From assembly GCF_014652455.1 (NCBI RefSeq), contig NZ_BMYV01000002.1:248001-312000 (forward strand): a DNA stretch of 64,000 nucleotides, in the 5' to 3' direction. The stretch is from Litorimonas cladophorae (lineage in GTDB: Bacteria > Pseudomonadota > Alphaproteobacteria > Caulobacterales > Maricaulaceae). How positions within the stretch are numbered: the first letter of the stretch is position 1; each line of letters starts with the position of its first letter. Shown here piece after piece: positions 25,085 through 35,600 of the stretch. The translations under genes and the position numbers were made by a program. Below the pieces are notes generated by a model. The model was not told where the DNA came from. It was given only the letters and a program-made list of their open reading frames with translations, and did not search any database.

Positions 25085-26896
25085 TTACTCACCCAAACTA
25101 TCGGCAACACCGGACAGGGCTGCCGCGAAGACGGGAGCGCTGAAGTTTTCTAAATCTTCAATGCCTTCGCCAATTCCGATATGATGGATCGGCAATCCGT
25201 ATTTATCCGATAATGCGACCAGCACGCCACCTTTGGCTGTGCCGTCCAATTTCGTCATAATCAGGCCTGTCACATCCGCCGTATCCTTAAAGGCTTCGGT
25301 TTGCATCAACGCATTTTGACCGACGGTTGCGTCCAGCACCAAGATGGAGTGATGTGGCGCTGTTGGGTCTTGCTTACGAATGACGCGAATGATTTTGGAG
25401 AGCTCCTCCATGAGCTCTGTGCGGTTTTGTAAACGGCCGGCCGTGTCGATCATCAGAATGTCAACATCTTCGGCTTGCGCCCGTTTGATGGCATCAAAAA
25501 CGAGTCCTGCCGCGTCTGAATTTTGCGACCCGCTCATGACAGGTGCCCCTGCACGGTCGCCCCAAACAGTTAATTGTTCAACGGCTGCGGCGCGGAATGT
25601 GTCGCCAGCGACGATCAGAACTTTCTTGCCTTGCTTCGTATATTGATTGGCAATTTTGCCTAAAGTCGTCGTTTTGCCCGACCCATTCACACCGACAAAT
25701 AGCATGATTTGCGGCTTGGCCATGCCAAACACAATGGGCCGCTCCAGCGGGGTCAGAATGTCTGAAATAACATCTGCGAGCGCGATTTTGATTTCGAGAT
25801 CGGTGACCTGTTTATCAAATTTATCTTCTCGCAGGCGGTCCGTCACTTTCGACGCAACACCATAACCCAAGTCAGACATCACGAGGATATCTTCTAATTC
25901 CTCTATCGCTTCATCATCCAGCTTGCGCTTCGTGAAAGCTGCGCCGACTTGGTCTGACATGCGCGTGGTGGATTTGCGCAAGCCTGCACTAATGCGGCCC
26001 ATGAAGCCGCCTTCGGCAAGCGGTTCAGCTTCGGGTTTAATCTCGGGCAGTCCAGCCGCAGCGCGGTCGGCTGCGCGTTTGGCGTTTGCGGCGTCTGCCG
26101 CTTCGCGTTCCGCGATTTCGCGGGCTGCGCGTTCTTCTGCGACACGAGCGCGGCGATCGGCTTCCTCGGCTTCTTTCTTAAGGCGGGCCGCTTTGATCTT
26201 TTCTTCGGCAAGGCGCTCGGCCTCAATGCGCGCCGCCTCAATGCGTTCGCGTTCAGCGCGTTCAGCCTCCAGGCGGGCGGATTCCTCAGCTTGGCGTTGG
26301 ACTTCGGCTTTAATGCGAGCCTCTTCGCGCGCTTTGGCTTCGAACGCTTGCGTCGCTTTTAGCGCGGCCGCCTCGGCCTCGGATTTTGCTTTGGCGAGCG
26401 CGGCTTCCGCTTCGGCCTTGATACGCGCAGCCTCAAGCGCTTCAGCCTCTTGTCGAGCTTTCTCCTCTGCGGCGCGTTTGTTTTTGGCCTCAGCGGCAAG
26501 CCGTTGTTCTGCAGCTTTGCGCGCAGCCTCGACTTCGGCACGTTTCTGAGATTCGGCCTCAAGGCGGGCTTTCTCATCTAATTCGTCTTGGGCTTTACGG
26601 GCGTTTTCTTCGGCAAGCTGTTTGGCACGTGCCACATCGCGTGCCGCTTGGATTTCAGCGAGGCGTTTTTCTTCCAGTTCCCGTGCGGCCGTTTCTTCTG
26701 CCGACATACCCTGCGAAGCTTCGTCTTGTTTTCGCGCAGAGGCGAGGGCGGCCGCGTTAATCGCCGCCATACGCGCGGCCATTTTTTCATCGACGCGCTG
26801 CTGGGCCGCGGCTTTGGCTGCCGCCTCTTCTGCTAGCTTATCCGCTTTGGACTTAAAGCCTAATTTCGACAGGAACCCTTTTTTCTTCTCAGCCAT
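25085..26896 (-). CDS. ftsY: Signal recognition particle receptor FtsY with long coiled-coil N-terminus
   Basis: FtsY is the SRP receptor GTPase that docks ribosome-SRP complexes at the inner membrane. The NG domain spans about residues 296-603. It has the P-loop GVNGSGKTTT from residue 402, the DTFRAAAVEQL loop, DTAGR near 484 and TKLDGTAKGG near 548. Residues 1-20 are basic (KKKGFLSKLGFKSK) and suited to membrane contact. Between them lie some 265 residues of almost pure Ala/Glu/Lys/Arg heptad-like coiled coil, much longer than the E. coli A domain. MtaB is coupled just upstream with a two-base gap. Confidence 0.95.
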   Translation of the reverse strand: MAEKKKGFLSKLGFKSKADKLAEEAAAKAAAQQRVDEKMAARMAAINAAALASARKQDEASQGMSAEETAARELEEKRLAEIQAARDVARAKQLAEENARKAQDELDEKARLEAESQKRAEVEAARKAAEQRLAAEAKNKRAAEEKARQEAEALEAARIKAEAEAALAKAKSEAEAAALKATQAFEAKAREEARIKAEVQRQAEESARLEAERAERERIEAARIEAERLAEEKIKAARLKKEAEEADRRARVAEERAAREIAEREAADAANAKRAADRAAAGLPEIKPEAEPLAEGGFMGRISAGLRKSTTRMSDQVGAAFTKRKLDDEAIEELEDILVMSDLGYGVASKVTDRLREDKFDKQVTDLEIKIALADVISDILTPLERPIVFGMAKPQIMLFVGVNGSGKTTTLGKIANQYTKQGKKVLIVAGDTFRAAAVEQLTVWGDRAGAPVMSGSQNSDAAGLVFDAIKRAQAEDVDILMIDTAGRLQNRTELMEELSKIIRVIRKQDPTAPHHSILVLDATVGQNALMQTEAFKDTADVTGLIMTKLDGTAKGGVLVALSDKYGLPIHHIGIGEGIEDLENFSAPVFAAALSGVADSLGE

Positions 26897-26898
26897 AT

Positions 26899-28206
26899 TT
26901 AAATCAAGGTTCCAATTAATTGTGTATCTGTTGCGCCCGTAATCCGAACACGCGCCAAGCTACCTGCTGCGGCGGGATTGTCTACGGCTATGAGTGAAAA
27001 ATCGGGGAGACGTCCTAAGCCTGTTTCTTCGAACAAAGCTTCGTCCTCATCGCCAATACGGGTCTGCAAGTGTGTGGCTTTTACAACGTCACCTGCGTCG
27101 CGCAGACGCTTGGCGCGAGCTTTGACAATATTGCCATTTACGGGTGGTATTTTGGCAGCTGGGGTACCTTCACGAGGCGAAAACGGAAAGACATGCAGCC
27201 ACGGAATGCCGATCTCTGAAACAACGCTCAAAGAATTTTCAAACATCGCGTCGTTTTCGGTTGGGAAACCCGCGATGATGTCAGCGCCAAATGTAAATTC
27301 AGGCCGGGCTGCGCGCAAGCGTTCGCACAAATCAACGGCATCGGCACGCAGGTGACGGCGCTTCATCCGTTTTAAAATCATATCATCCCCTGCTTGCAGG
27401 GATAGATGCAGATAGGGGCTCATGCGTGGTTCGCTGACCAGCAGATTAAATAGAACGTCGTCGACTTCCGCAGGGTCAATAGACGACATCCGCAGGCGAG
27501 GTAGATCAGGCACGAGCTTCAAAATGCGGCGCACCAGATCGCCCAGCGGCGGCGTGCCCGGTAAGTCTGTGCCCCAGCTTGACAGGTCCACACCCGTGAG
27601 AACGACTTCGTTATAACCTTGTTTGACGAGGGATTTAATAGACCCGACGATTTCACCCGCCGGAACGGACCGTGAATTACCTCGACCATAGGGGATGATA
27701 CAAAATGTGCAGCGGTGGTCGCAGCCATTCTGAACCTGTAGAAAAGCGCGGCTTCGATTTTGCGATTTAATGGCCGGCGCATTATCACTGCCCATAAATT
27801 GCGGCGCGGTTTCGCGCACGCTCATTATGTCATTTACGCGAATACGTTCGGTGGGTGCATCAGGCCCAAATGAGAGCGGGCTCATTTTTTCATGGTTGCC
27901 TAACACCTGATCGACCTCGGTCATATCGGCGAACATAGTCGGGTTGATTTGCGCCGCGCAGCCCGTGACGATGATACGGGCATCGGGATTATCGCGCTTG
28001 GCCTTGCGCACTTGGCGACGGCTTTCGGCGACGGCGTCATTTGTGACGGCACAAGTATTTATAACAACGGCGCCCTGATCGCCAACATCCCGCGCATTTT
28101 GTGCCATGACGTCAGACTCATAGGCGTTCAAGCGACAGCCCAAGGTGATCACCTTCGTGGCGCTTTTCGCGGAAGTTATGTCAGGGGCATCAGCCATAGC
28201 GAGCAT
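26899..28206 (-). CDS. mtaB: tRNA t6A37 methylthiotransferase
   Basis: This radical SAM methylthiotransferase converts t6A37 to ms2t6A37 in tRNAs that read ANN codons. The N-terminal UPF0004 domain has TLGCRLNAYESD, INTCAVT and VTGCAAQ, whose cysteines bind the auxiliary cluster. The radical SAM motif CDHRCTFCIIPYGRG provides CxxxCxxC. The C-terminal TRAM-like part is short. MtaB rather than MiaB or RimO is supported by GCRLNAYE and the GRGNSRS sequence. An alternative ATG lies three codons downstream. It is upstream of ftsY with two bases between them, a common alphaproteobacterial order (dapF-mtaB-ftsY). Confidence 0.93.
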   Translation of the reverse strand: MLAMADAPDITSAKSATKVITLGCRLNAYESDVMAQNARDVGDQGAVVINTCAVTNDAVAESRRQVRKAKRDNPDARIIVTGCAAQINPTMFADMTEVDQVLGNHEKMSPLSFGPDAPTERIRVNDIMSVRETAPQFMGSDNAPAIKSQNRSRAFLQVQNGCDHRCTFCIIPYGRGNSRSVPAGEIVGSIKSLVKQGYNEVVLTGVDLSSWGTDLPGTPPLGDLVRRILKLVPDLPRLRMSSIDPAEVDDVLFNLLVSEPRMSPYLHLSLQAGDDMILKRMKRRHLRADAVDLCERLRAARPEFTFGADIIAGFPTENDAMFENSLSVVSEIGIPWLHVFPFSPREGTPAAKIPPVNGNIVKARAKRLRDAGDVVKATHLQTRIGDEDEALFEETGLGRLPDFSLIAVDNPAAAGSLARVRITGATDTQLIGTLI

Positions 28207-28252
28207 GTGGTGGAGATAGCGTGAAGGGTCAAGTCAGGCAGGCAGGCGCCAG

Positions 28253-29092
28253 TTAAACGGACCCTTCGCTTTCCAACTCGACCGGGCCTGTCATGATGAC
28301 ATGGTCATCACTTTCGCGCCAATAGATGTGGAGGGTGCCGCCGTCGACCTCAACGGTGACGTCACGGCCTGTGCGTTTCTGACGATGGGCTGCCACGACC
28401 GCGGCGCAAGCGCCCGTGCCGCAAGCCAGCGTCATGCCAACGCCACGTTCCCAGACCTTCAAACGGATGCGATCATCCGCGTCGACCCGCGCAAAACCAA
28501 CATTGACTTGCTCAGGGAAAAGCGGGTGAAACTCGATCATTGGTCCTGCCAGATGGGGTTTGACCTGCTCAAAGTCCTCTACGAAAAAGACGCAATGCGG
28601 GTTGCCCATGCTAACCGCGCCTGGGTTGGACAGGACGGGATTATCGATCGGGCCAAGTTTTACATCAATGTGATGGGTGTGCATCGGCTCCTCAAGGGGG
28701 ATTTGTGCCCAGTCAAGTTTTGGCGGGCCCATGTCGACCGAGATTTCAAATTCGCCTGCGCGGGTGCAATAGAGCAATCCGTCGTTGGTCTCGACAACGC
28801 AGGTGTCGGTCTTTGCGTCGCGCATATGCAGCCAAGCTGTTGTTCGGGTCGCATTTCCGCAGGCATCAACCTCGAAGCCCTTTTGATTGCGGATTTCCAT
28901 AAAAATATCGGCGTCTGGCGACTTTGGCGCGCGTAGGATCACAATTTGATCCGCGCCTTTCTCGCCCATCATCTTGCCACCCGGTTTTGCAATCTCAATC
29001 GTTTGTGCATCAGACAAGGTAAAACCCGGCGTTTGCCGCGCGTCAAAGACGCCAAAACGGTTACCCGCGCCATTCATAATCAGGAACTTCAT
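28253..29092 (-). CDS. dapF: Diaminopimelate epimerase
   Basis: DapF interconverts LL- and meso-diaminopimelate for lysine and peptidoglycan synthesis. The two catalytic cysteines are visible in DACGNATR and ACGTGACAAVV. The N-terminus MKFLIMNGAGNRFGVFDAR is typical of alphaproteobacteria. I used the ATG at 29092, which follows the preceding gene by seven bases; the longer frame from 29128 is unlikely. It begins the dapF-mtaB-ftsY run. Confidence 0.95.
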   Translation of the reverse strand: MKFLIMNGAGNRFGVFDARQTPGFTLSDAQTIEIAKPGGKMMGEKGADQIVILRAPKSPDADIFMEIRNQKGFEVDACGNATRTTAWLHMRDAKTDTCVVETNDGLLYCTRAGEFEISVDMGPPKLDWAQIPLEEPMHTHHIDVKLGPIDNPVLSNPGAVSMGNPHCVFFVEDFEQVKPHLAGPMIEFHPLFPEQVNVGFARVDADDRIRLKVWERGVGMTLACGTGACAAVVAAHRQKRTGRDVTVEVDGGTLHIYWRESDDHVIMTGPVELESEGSV

Positions 29093-29099
29093 ATGGGGC

Positions 29100-30254
29100 T
29101 CATATATGTGCGCGGACCACGGGCGCAAGCGCGTCGAACAAGGCTTGGTGCTCGACAGAGTGATTAGGTGTCGTTCCCGTCAGGGTAAAACCCTCGTGCG
29201 CAGTTCCAAGCTGAGCAAAAGCAAAGCTCAACTCTGTTCCCGGGACGCAAAACGCACCTGTATATGCGCCATAGGCTTCGCCAAGATGCCCCGCGAGTTG
29301 AACGCCTTTAATTGGCGATTGATCGGCAGAATAGACATAGCTGCCAGGCCCAAAGCTAAGGAAATGATTGTTCTCGGTCGCCCCGTTCCTGCCGTCGAAT
29401 ATCCAAGACGGCGAATGAAAATTTGTCCGCGACTGCAGCAAATCCGCAATGCGTAGTAAATCAGACAAGCTCATTCGCATTCCCCCTTGGGGTGAGAAAA
29501 GTGTGCCATTTGTTCCAATTTTGTAGTTTCCTAAGCCTTGTATGCCACGCCCTAGGTAAATGGGGCTCGCCAAGGGAATTTCAGCAGGTAAGTCAACTGT
29601 GGCCCCCCACTCTCCGATTTCATCCTGTCGGTAAAGGGCGGCGGCCAGTTCGCGTTTTCGCGGCGAGACACCCGACCAGTTCAAACCTGCGTCCAATCCA
29701 TGCCGCGTTACCCAATTCCAAATCAAACGATCAAATCTTTCTCCTAACTGGGTTTCGACAATTGTCGCTGCGAGACCGTAATTGAGGTTTGAATATCGAA
29801 AATATGTCCCAACGGGGTGGGTGAAATCGGCAATTGTGTAAAGCGATTGAATATTTGTCTGAATATCCGCCCAATAGACATCCGGATCTCTTAGTCCCGA
29901 AACGTGTAATAATAGGTGTTTTAGCGTTAACCCGTTCGGTGTGTTGGTCAGGATGTCATCGACGGTTGCGGTTAAATTTAAACGCCCCGCATCCGCCCAA
30001 TCCTGAATTGCCATGGCGACTATCAATTTGGTGATAGAGGCGATCCGAAACGGAGCGTTTACGGTAAAATCGTCCGTCGCTCCAATAACTGACTGGCCCG
30101 TGACGTCGGACGCGATGATTTTGCCCGACTTTGACACGGCCCAACCTCGTCCCGGCTGGGGATGCGCGGGGGGTCTGGATTTGGCGCAGGCTGTCAGGCC
30201 AATTCCCATCCCAATGGCAAGAGCGCCTAATAATGTTTCGCGTCTGTTGAACAT
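29100..30254 (-). CDS. Lipoprotein serine hydrolase, class C beta-lactamase family
   Basis: The signal sequence ends in the lipobox LTAC (Cys23), so it should be a membrane-anchored periplasmic lipoprotein. The SxxK motif is S73-I-T-K76 in FRIASITKLIV, and Y154-S-N156 in YFRYSNLNYGL is the YxN motif. HLGEAYGAYTGAF is near the place of the KTG box. It is related to D-aminopeptidases and DD-peptidases more than to true beta-lactamases, and the substrate is unknown. It is divergent from the prolyl oligopeptidase gene and just upstream of dapF. A peptidoglycan-related role is possible from context only. Confidence 0.85.
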   Translation of the reverse strand: MFNRRETLLGALAIGMGIGLTACAKSRPPAHPQPGRGWAVSKSGKIIASDVTGQSVIGATDDFTVNAPFRIASITKLIVAMAIQDWADAGRLNLTATVDDILTNTPNGLTLKHLLLHVSGLRDPDVYWADIQTNIQSLYTIADFTHPVGTYFRYSNLNYGLAATIVETQLGERFDRLIWNWVTRHGLDAGLNWSGVSPRKRELAAALYRQDEIGEWGATVDLPAEIPLASPIYLGRGIQGLGNYKIGTNGTLFSPQGGMRMSLSDLLRIADLLQSRTNFHSPSWIFDGRNGATENNHFLSFGPGSYVYSADQSPIKGVQLAGHLGEAYGAYTGAFCVPGTELSFAFAQLGTAHEGFTLTGTTPNHSVEHQALFDALAPVVRAHI

Positions 30255-30349
30255 CTGGCAGACCTCTTAAGTCGCCTTGCCCTGTGGCGCAAATTCCGCT
30301 TTATCAAGCCAAAGCCTTTCCTAAGGCCGTAATATAAGGGACGAGACTT

Positions 30350-32545
30350 ATGACCTTTACACGATTTTCCAAAGCTGCCCTGTTCTGGAGTGCATCTGCA
30401 TTCTTAATGGCATGCGCAGATTCAAACACATCAAAGCCAAGTACTGAAACAGCGGAACTGGCACAAACAGGCTCCTATAAAATGATTTCTTATGACACCG
30501 CGGGTGAAACAGATGCTGACCATCTCTGGCTAGAAGAGGTCGAAAGCGAAAAAGCGCTGAACCAAGTTAAGACTTGGAATAAGCGTTCGCTGGACACCTT
30601 AAAGGCCGATCCGCGCTACGCGACTTTTTATGCGGATGCGCTGGAGATTCTACAATCCAAAGATAAAATTCCATATGTGTCCTATCGCAATAATGAGGTT
30701 CATAATTTCTGGCAGGACGAAACCCATGTTCGCGGGATTTGGCGAAAATCAACGCTAGATTCTTATCTCTCTGATGCGCCTGTCTGGGAGACCGTTCTCG
30801 ACATTGATAAGCTTGCTAAAGATGAGGAAAAAAACTGGGTCTATAAAGGTAACACCTGCCTAGCCCCGACATATGAGCACTGCATGGTGAATTTGTCCGA
30901 CGGCGGTAAAGACGCCGTTGTCCGTCGTGAGTTTAACACGAAAACCAAGACATTTGTTGAAGACGGTTTCATCACGCCCGAATCCAAAGGCACGATGGAT
31001 TGGGTCGATGAAAATACTGTCGTAATCGGAGTCGATTTTGGCGACGGTACAATGACGGATTCGGGTTACCCCATGTTGTCCAAAATTTGGAAGCGGGGAA
31101 CTCCTTTGTCATCGGCTGTCGAAATCGGCCGTGGCGAGAAGACAGATGTCGGGTATTGGGGCGGCACGTTTGAGCTGTCGGACGGGCGCCGCGAAATCGT
31201 CGTGTCTCGCTCTGTTGATTTCTATAACTCAGAGGTTTTTCATTTCCCGCGCAATGCCGATGGATCTGTGGCAACCAAACGTAAATTCCCTATTCCGATG
31301 AAATCTAATTTGGGCTCTGAGTTTAAGGGGCAGGTTCTGCTGTCGCTGAACGAAGATTGGCGTGAGTTTAAATCAGGCGATCTCGTTAGTTTCGCATTTG
31401 ATGATTTCGCAGAAAATGGTGAAATTGAAACCGTAAATCTTGTTTACCGTCCCGACGCTAAATCCTCCATGAATGGATATGGTACGACCAAATCAAAACT
31501 GCTGATGTCCATCTCTACCGATGTCAAAAGCGCGGCTTACGCTTTTGATTGGGACGGAAAGGCGTGGACGTCGAAAAAACTTGATTTCCCCGCTAATGGT
31601 ACGGTCGCGATCGGCGCAACCAATGACAAAGAGGATGTGGCCTTTGTCAGCACTGAAAGTTTCCTGACCCCAGACACGCTCTGGACCTACAACACAGCCA
31701 CGGAGAAAAAGGCAAAAGCAAAGTCTTTGCCAGATTGGTTCGATGCCTCAAACATGGTCAGCGAGCAATTTTTCGCCACGTCGAAGGATGGCACAAAAGT
31801 TCCATATTTCGTCGTTCGCGCCAAAGACACGCAAATGGACGGTACGAATCCGACCTTGCTCTATGGCTATGGCGGTTTTGAAATTTCGCTCAATCCATCT
31901 TACTCCGCAACGCGCGGGAAACTTTGGTTGGAGAATGGCGGCGTTTATGTGCTGGCCAATATTCGTGGGGGTGGAGAATATGGCCCAAGCTGGCATCAGT
32001 CGGGATTGAAGACTGATCGTCAACGCATTTACGATGATTTCATCGCCGTGGCCGAAAGCTTAATCGCCAAGAAAATTACATCACCTGCGCATTTGGGTGT
32101 CGAAGGCGGATCAAATGGCGGTTTGCTAACCGGTGTTATGACAACCCAACGTCCAGACCTGTTTAACGCGGCTATTATTGCTGTCCCGCTTTTGGATATG
32201 CAGCGATTCCACGTGCTACTGGCGGGTGCGTCATGGATGGGTGAATATGGAAACCCAGAGGATGCTGTCGAAGGGAAATTCCTGCGCCAAATTTCGCCCT
32301 ATCATAATCTTGATCCAAATGGAGATTACCCTGAAGTATTCTTGATTACTTCAACCAAGGATGACCGCGTACATCCCGCCCATGCGCGTAAATTTGCCAA
32401 GCGTATGGAAGATCAAGGACATGATTTCTTCTACTATGAAAATATTGATGGGGGGCATTCAGCCGCTGCGAATTTGAAGGAAACCGCCAACCGTCTGGCG
32501 CTGCAACATGTGTATTTGATGCAGAAACTTAAAGACGGAAAATAG
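30350..32545 (+). CDS. Prolyl oligopeptidase family serine protease (S9A)
   Basis: This 731-residue enzyme cleaves short peptides after proline. The N-terminus has a lipobox-like FLMACADS, so it may be a periplasmic lipoprotein. A seven-blade beta-propeller fills roughly residues 120-460. The catalytic alpha/beta domain contains Ser588 in EGGSNGGLLTG, the Asp in STKDDRVHPAHA and His703 in GGHSAAANL. YGYGGFEISL and NIRGGGEYG are also characteristic. It stands alone and is followed by a strong terminator. Confidence 0.93.
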   Translation: MTFTRFSKAALFWSASAFLMACADSNTSKPSTETAELAQTGSYKMISYDTAGETDADHLWLEEVESEKALNQVKTWNKRSLDTLKADPRYATFYADALEILQSKDKIPYVSYRNNEVHNFWQDETHVRGIWRKSTLDSYLSDAPVWETVLDIDKLAKDEEKNWVYKGNTCLAPTYEHCMVNLSDGGKDAVVRREFNTKTKTFVEDGFITPESKGTMDWVDENTVVIGVDFGDGTMTDSGYPMLSKIWKRGTPLSSAVEIGRGEKTDVGYWGGTFELSDGRREIVVSRSVDFYNSEVFHFPRNADGSVATKRKFPIPMKSNLGSEFKGQVLLSLNEDWREFKSGDLVSFAFDDFAENGEIETVNLVYRPDAKSSMNGYGTTKSKLLMSISTDVKSAAYAFDWDGKAWTSKKLDFPANGTVAIGATNDKEDVAFVSTESFLTPDTLWTYNTATEKKAKAKSLPDWFDASNMVSEQFFATSKDGTKVPYFVVRAKDTQMDGTNPTLLYGYGGFEISLNPSYSATRGKLWLENGGVYVLANIRGGGEYGPSWHQSGLKTDRQRIYDDFIAVAESLIAKKITSPAHLGVEGGSNGGLLTGVMTTQRPDLFNAAIIAVPLLDMQRFHVLLAGASWMGEYGNPEDAVEGKFLRQISPYHNLDPNGDYPEVFLITSTKDDRVHPAHARKFAKRMEDQGHDFFYYENIDGGHSAAANLKETANRLALQHVYLMQKLKDGK

Positions 32546-32571
32546 GGCAATTTAAAATTACTGAAATAGCA

Positions 32572-32603
32572 AACCGCCAGATTGAATAATCTGGCGGTTT
32601 TTT
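32572..32603 (+). terminator. Intrinsic terminator after prolyl oligopeptidase
   Basis: AACCGCCAGATT (32572-32583) and AATCTGGCGGTT (32588-32599) are perfect 12-base arms around a GAAT loop, followed by Ts. This is a textbook rho-independent terminator. Confidence 0.93.
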
Positions 32604-32672
32604 AATGCCGACCCGCTGCGTTTGAAGTCCGCTGCGCTTTACTTTTTGCCCCCTTTCGCGTTCAACGCGCCT

Positions 32673-35600
32673 ATGACTTTTTTACGGTTCACTTTCGTTT
32701 TTCTTCTTTGTGTCTTCACCTTTACAGTGGCGCAAGCTCAAGAACCCAATTCTGACGTTGCGCCAGACTTCACGGCGCAAACGTTAGAGGCTCGTATTAA
32801 AGCGTTGGATGGAAATGCTGACTTATCGGATGAGCAAAAAGATCAAATTCGAACCTCTTTGCAAGCGGCTGTTGACCGCCTTGCGGACGCAACCCGGCAA
32901 TCTGAACGGCGTCTTCAATTTGTCACAGCGGTCGAAAATGCAGATGCGTTCCAAGCGGAATTAGATCTAGAGCTGAAGGCGGCGCAAGAGACTCTGGCCG
33001 CCGAGGCAAAGCCAATGGCCGAGATGATCGGCGATGATGCCCTTTTCGAATTAGAACAGGACCTCAATGCAAAACAGTCAGACTTAGGCGAAATCGAGAC
33101 ACGGCTGCAGGGGTTGCAGGATACGCTAAATGTATTGGCTGCTCGGCAGATAAATGCGCCAAAAGAACTCGCCGAGGCGCGCGTTGCCCTCAGCGATTTA
33201 CAAACACGCTTAAACGCGTTGGGCGGCAGTGGTCTAGAAGATGTTTCTGACGCGCGTCGCATAGAAGCCCGAGCCCGTGTCTGGTACCGACGCAATCAGA
33301 TCCGTGCGTTGGAGCAGGAAATAGAGACACTGCCGGAACGCCAGGAGTTACTTACCGCCCGTCGCGCAGTGGCAGATATTAGAGCTCAAATATTACGCAA
33401 AGACGTGGCGCGATTGAGTTCTCGCACGGGGCAAAAGCGCGTGAACGAAGCGCGGGCCTTACGCGATTCTATTGCGGCTGAGACGGCGGCGCTTGAAGAT
33501 GGGCATCCATTGTTGGCAAGTTTTGCCAGCGATAATCTGGGCCTTGCTGATCAAATTGCTAAACTAGCATCGGGAGCCCCTGAAATCTCTCAGGCGACGG
33601 CCTCTGTGCGCGGACGTGTTGTCGAAGTGGAAAATGATCTCACCGCGGCAACGAGTCTCGTCAAACAAGGCCGATTGGACAGAGAAGCTGGTGCCATACT
33701 TCGTCGGTTAGGCAACCAGTTACAAACGCCTGATTCTATCCGTGTCGATATTAATTCGGCCCAAGACAAACAATCGGCTGCCGCGCGTCAACGGATAATT
33801 GCGCAAGAAGACCTTCGTGATTTGCCCGTTGGTCCCGTTGATTTTACCGCGGCTTTGACGTCGGCACGACGCGATGCCCCCAACGTTCCAGATTTGACCG
33901 AAGCCGAACAGGCGGCTCTTACGGATATTTTGAATACTCGCCGTTCTCTGTTGCAACAGATTTCCAAGCAATCAACAGCGCGGATCGGAGAGGTTGGAGA
34001 TCTTCTAGTCGCGCAAGGCGCACTGTTAGAGAAAACGGAAAGCCTTCAGACATTGTTAGATGGAAACTTGCTCTGGGTTCGCTCAGTACCGTCCGTCGAT
34101 TTTTCGTTCCCTCAAAAAGTTGGTCTAGGCGCGATAAAATTATTCTCTCCTAAAAACCTGTCGTTGGCACTCAGCGAACTGATTTTGATGTCGCGGTCGT
34201 TTGGCCTTGTTGTGTTCGGATTTCTGGTAATCATTGGTCTGATCGTTCGCCTCAGACCCCGGTTGCGCGCTGAGGTAGATCGTCGCGCGAAATTAGTTGG
34301 GCGGGTCAAACAAGATAGCGCATGGCATACGCCTGCGGTCATCGCGATTGGCATCATTAACTCATTGCCGCTGTCTTTGTTCTTCTTACTTCTTGGTTTG
34401 CTTTATGGGGCGTCTCCAAACCCAGATCGATTGATCGAGGGCTTAGCCGATGGTTTCCTCTACCTAAGCCTCTTCTCTTTGCTTTTTGGCGCATGGATAC
34501 GTTGGGACAGAGAAAAGGGTCTATTCGACGCGCATTTCAAATTGTCGTCTGGATTGCGGCGGACCATCGGGGTGAATTTGCGGTGGTTCGTTCCCGTTAT
34601 GGGAACCTTCTCGACACTTCTCGCGATTACGAAAGACTTGACCGATACGAATATTGCCGAAGGTTTTTCTGTCTTCGTGTTTATACTGACAGGTCTGTCC
34701 ATAGTCGTGTTTTCGGCTCGCATCATCTGGGCAAAACTTGTCAAGGCTTCGGAATTTGGACGAGATGAATCAATTCTTTCGCGCTTCCGTGGCCCTATTG
34801 CCGCCGTCGTTATAGGCATGCCGCTTGTGACCATAGGGCTGGCATTTGCAGGCTATTATGAAAGCGCGAACCAGCTGAACATTCGGATGTTCTTGACGGG
34901 GGCTTTGGTGTTGCTGACCTATGTCATTTATGGCGCTATCCGTCGGGCGATCGTTGTGGCGCAACGCCAAATTAAATACCGTCAGGCATTAGAAAAACGC
35001 GAATCCGAACTTAAAGCGCGTCGTGAAAAAGAAGCCGCTGAGCAACGGGGCGAAGAGATGCCGCCACCGCCTGTCGATACGGCCGAAATCGATGTCACGA
35101 CCATTACGCGGCAAACGTCAAAGCTCCTACAAACTGCGATATTACTAGCCTTCGCAGTCTTGCTTTGGATGATTTGGTCATCTCTTGTGCCCGCGCTGTC
35201 CATCTTTGATGGCTTTGAAGTTTGGTCTTATAAGACGGGTGAAATTGATATTGATAATAAACCTATCTCGGTGGCCGTGTCGCTCTGGGATGTTTTGCAA
35301 TCGCTCGTGATCATTATATTGACATTCATCGCGGCGCGAAATCTCCCTGGGTTTTTGGAAATTTTTGTCCTGAACCGACTGGGTGTCGACCCCGGAACCC
35401 GTTATGCTGTGACAACCATCCTCGGCTACATCATCGTTGCGGCCGGCATTATCATCGGTTTTAATCAGTTGGGTCTGCAATGGTCGCAATTGCGATGGAT
35501 TGCGACGGGACTATCTGTTGGCATCGGCTTTGGCTTGCAGAAGATTATTGCGAACTTCGTCTCGGGCCTCATCATCCTCTTTGAGCGTCCAATTCGTATT

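Noticed and set aside
25903-26942. Long open frames opposite and out of frame with the ftsY coiled coil (several of 70-208 codons)
   Set aside because: They arise from the strong codon bias of the Ala/Glu/Lys-rich repeat, have no ribosome binding sites and encode Ser/Ala-rich nonsense without domains.
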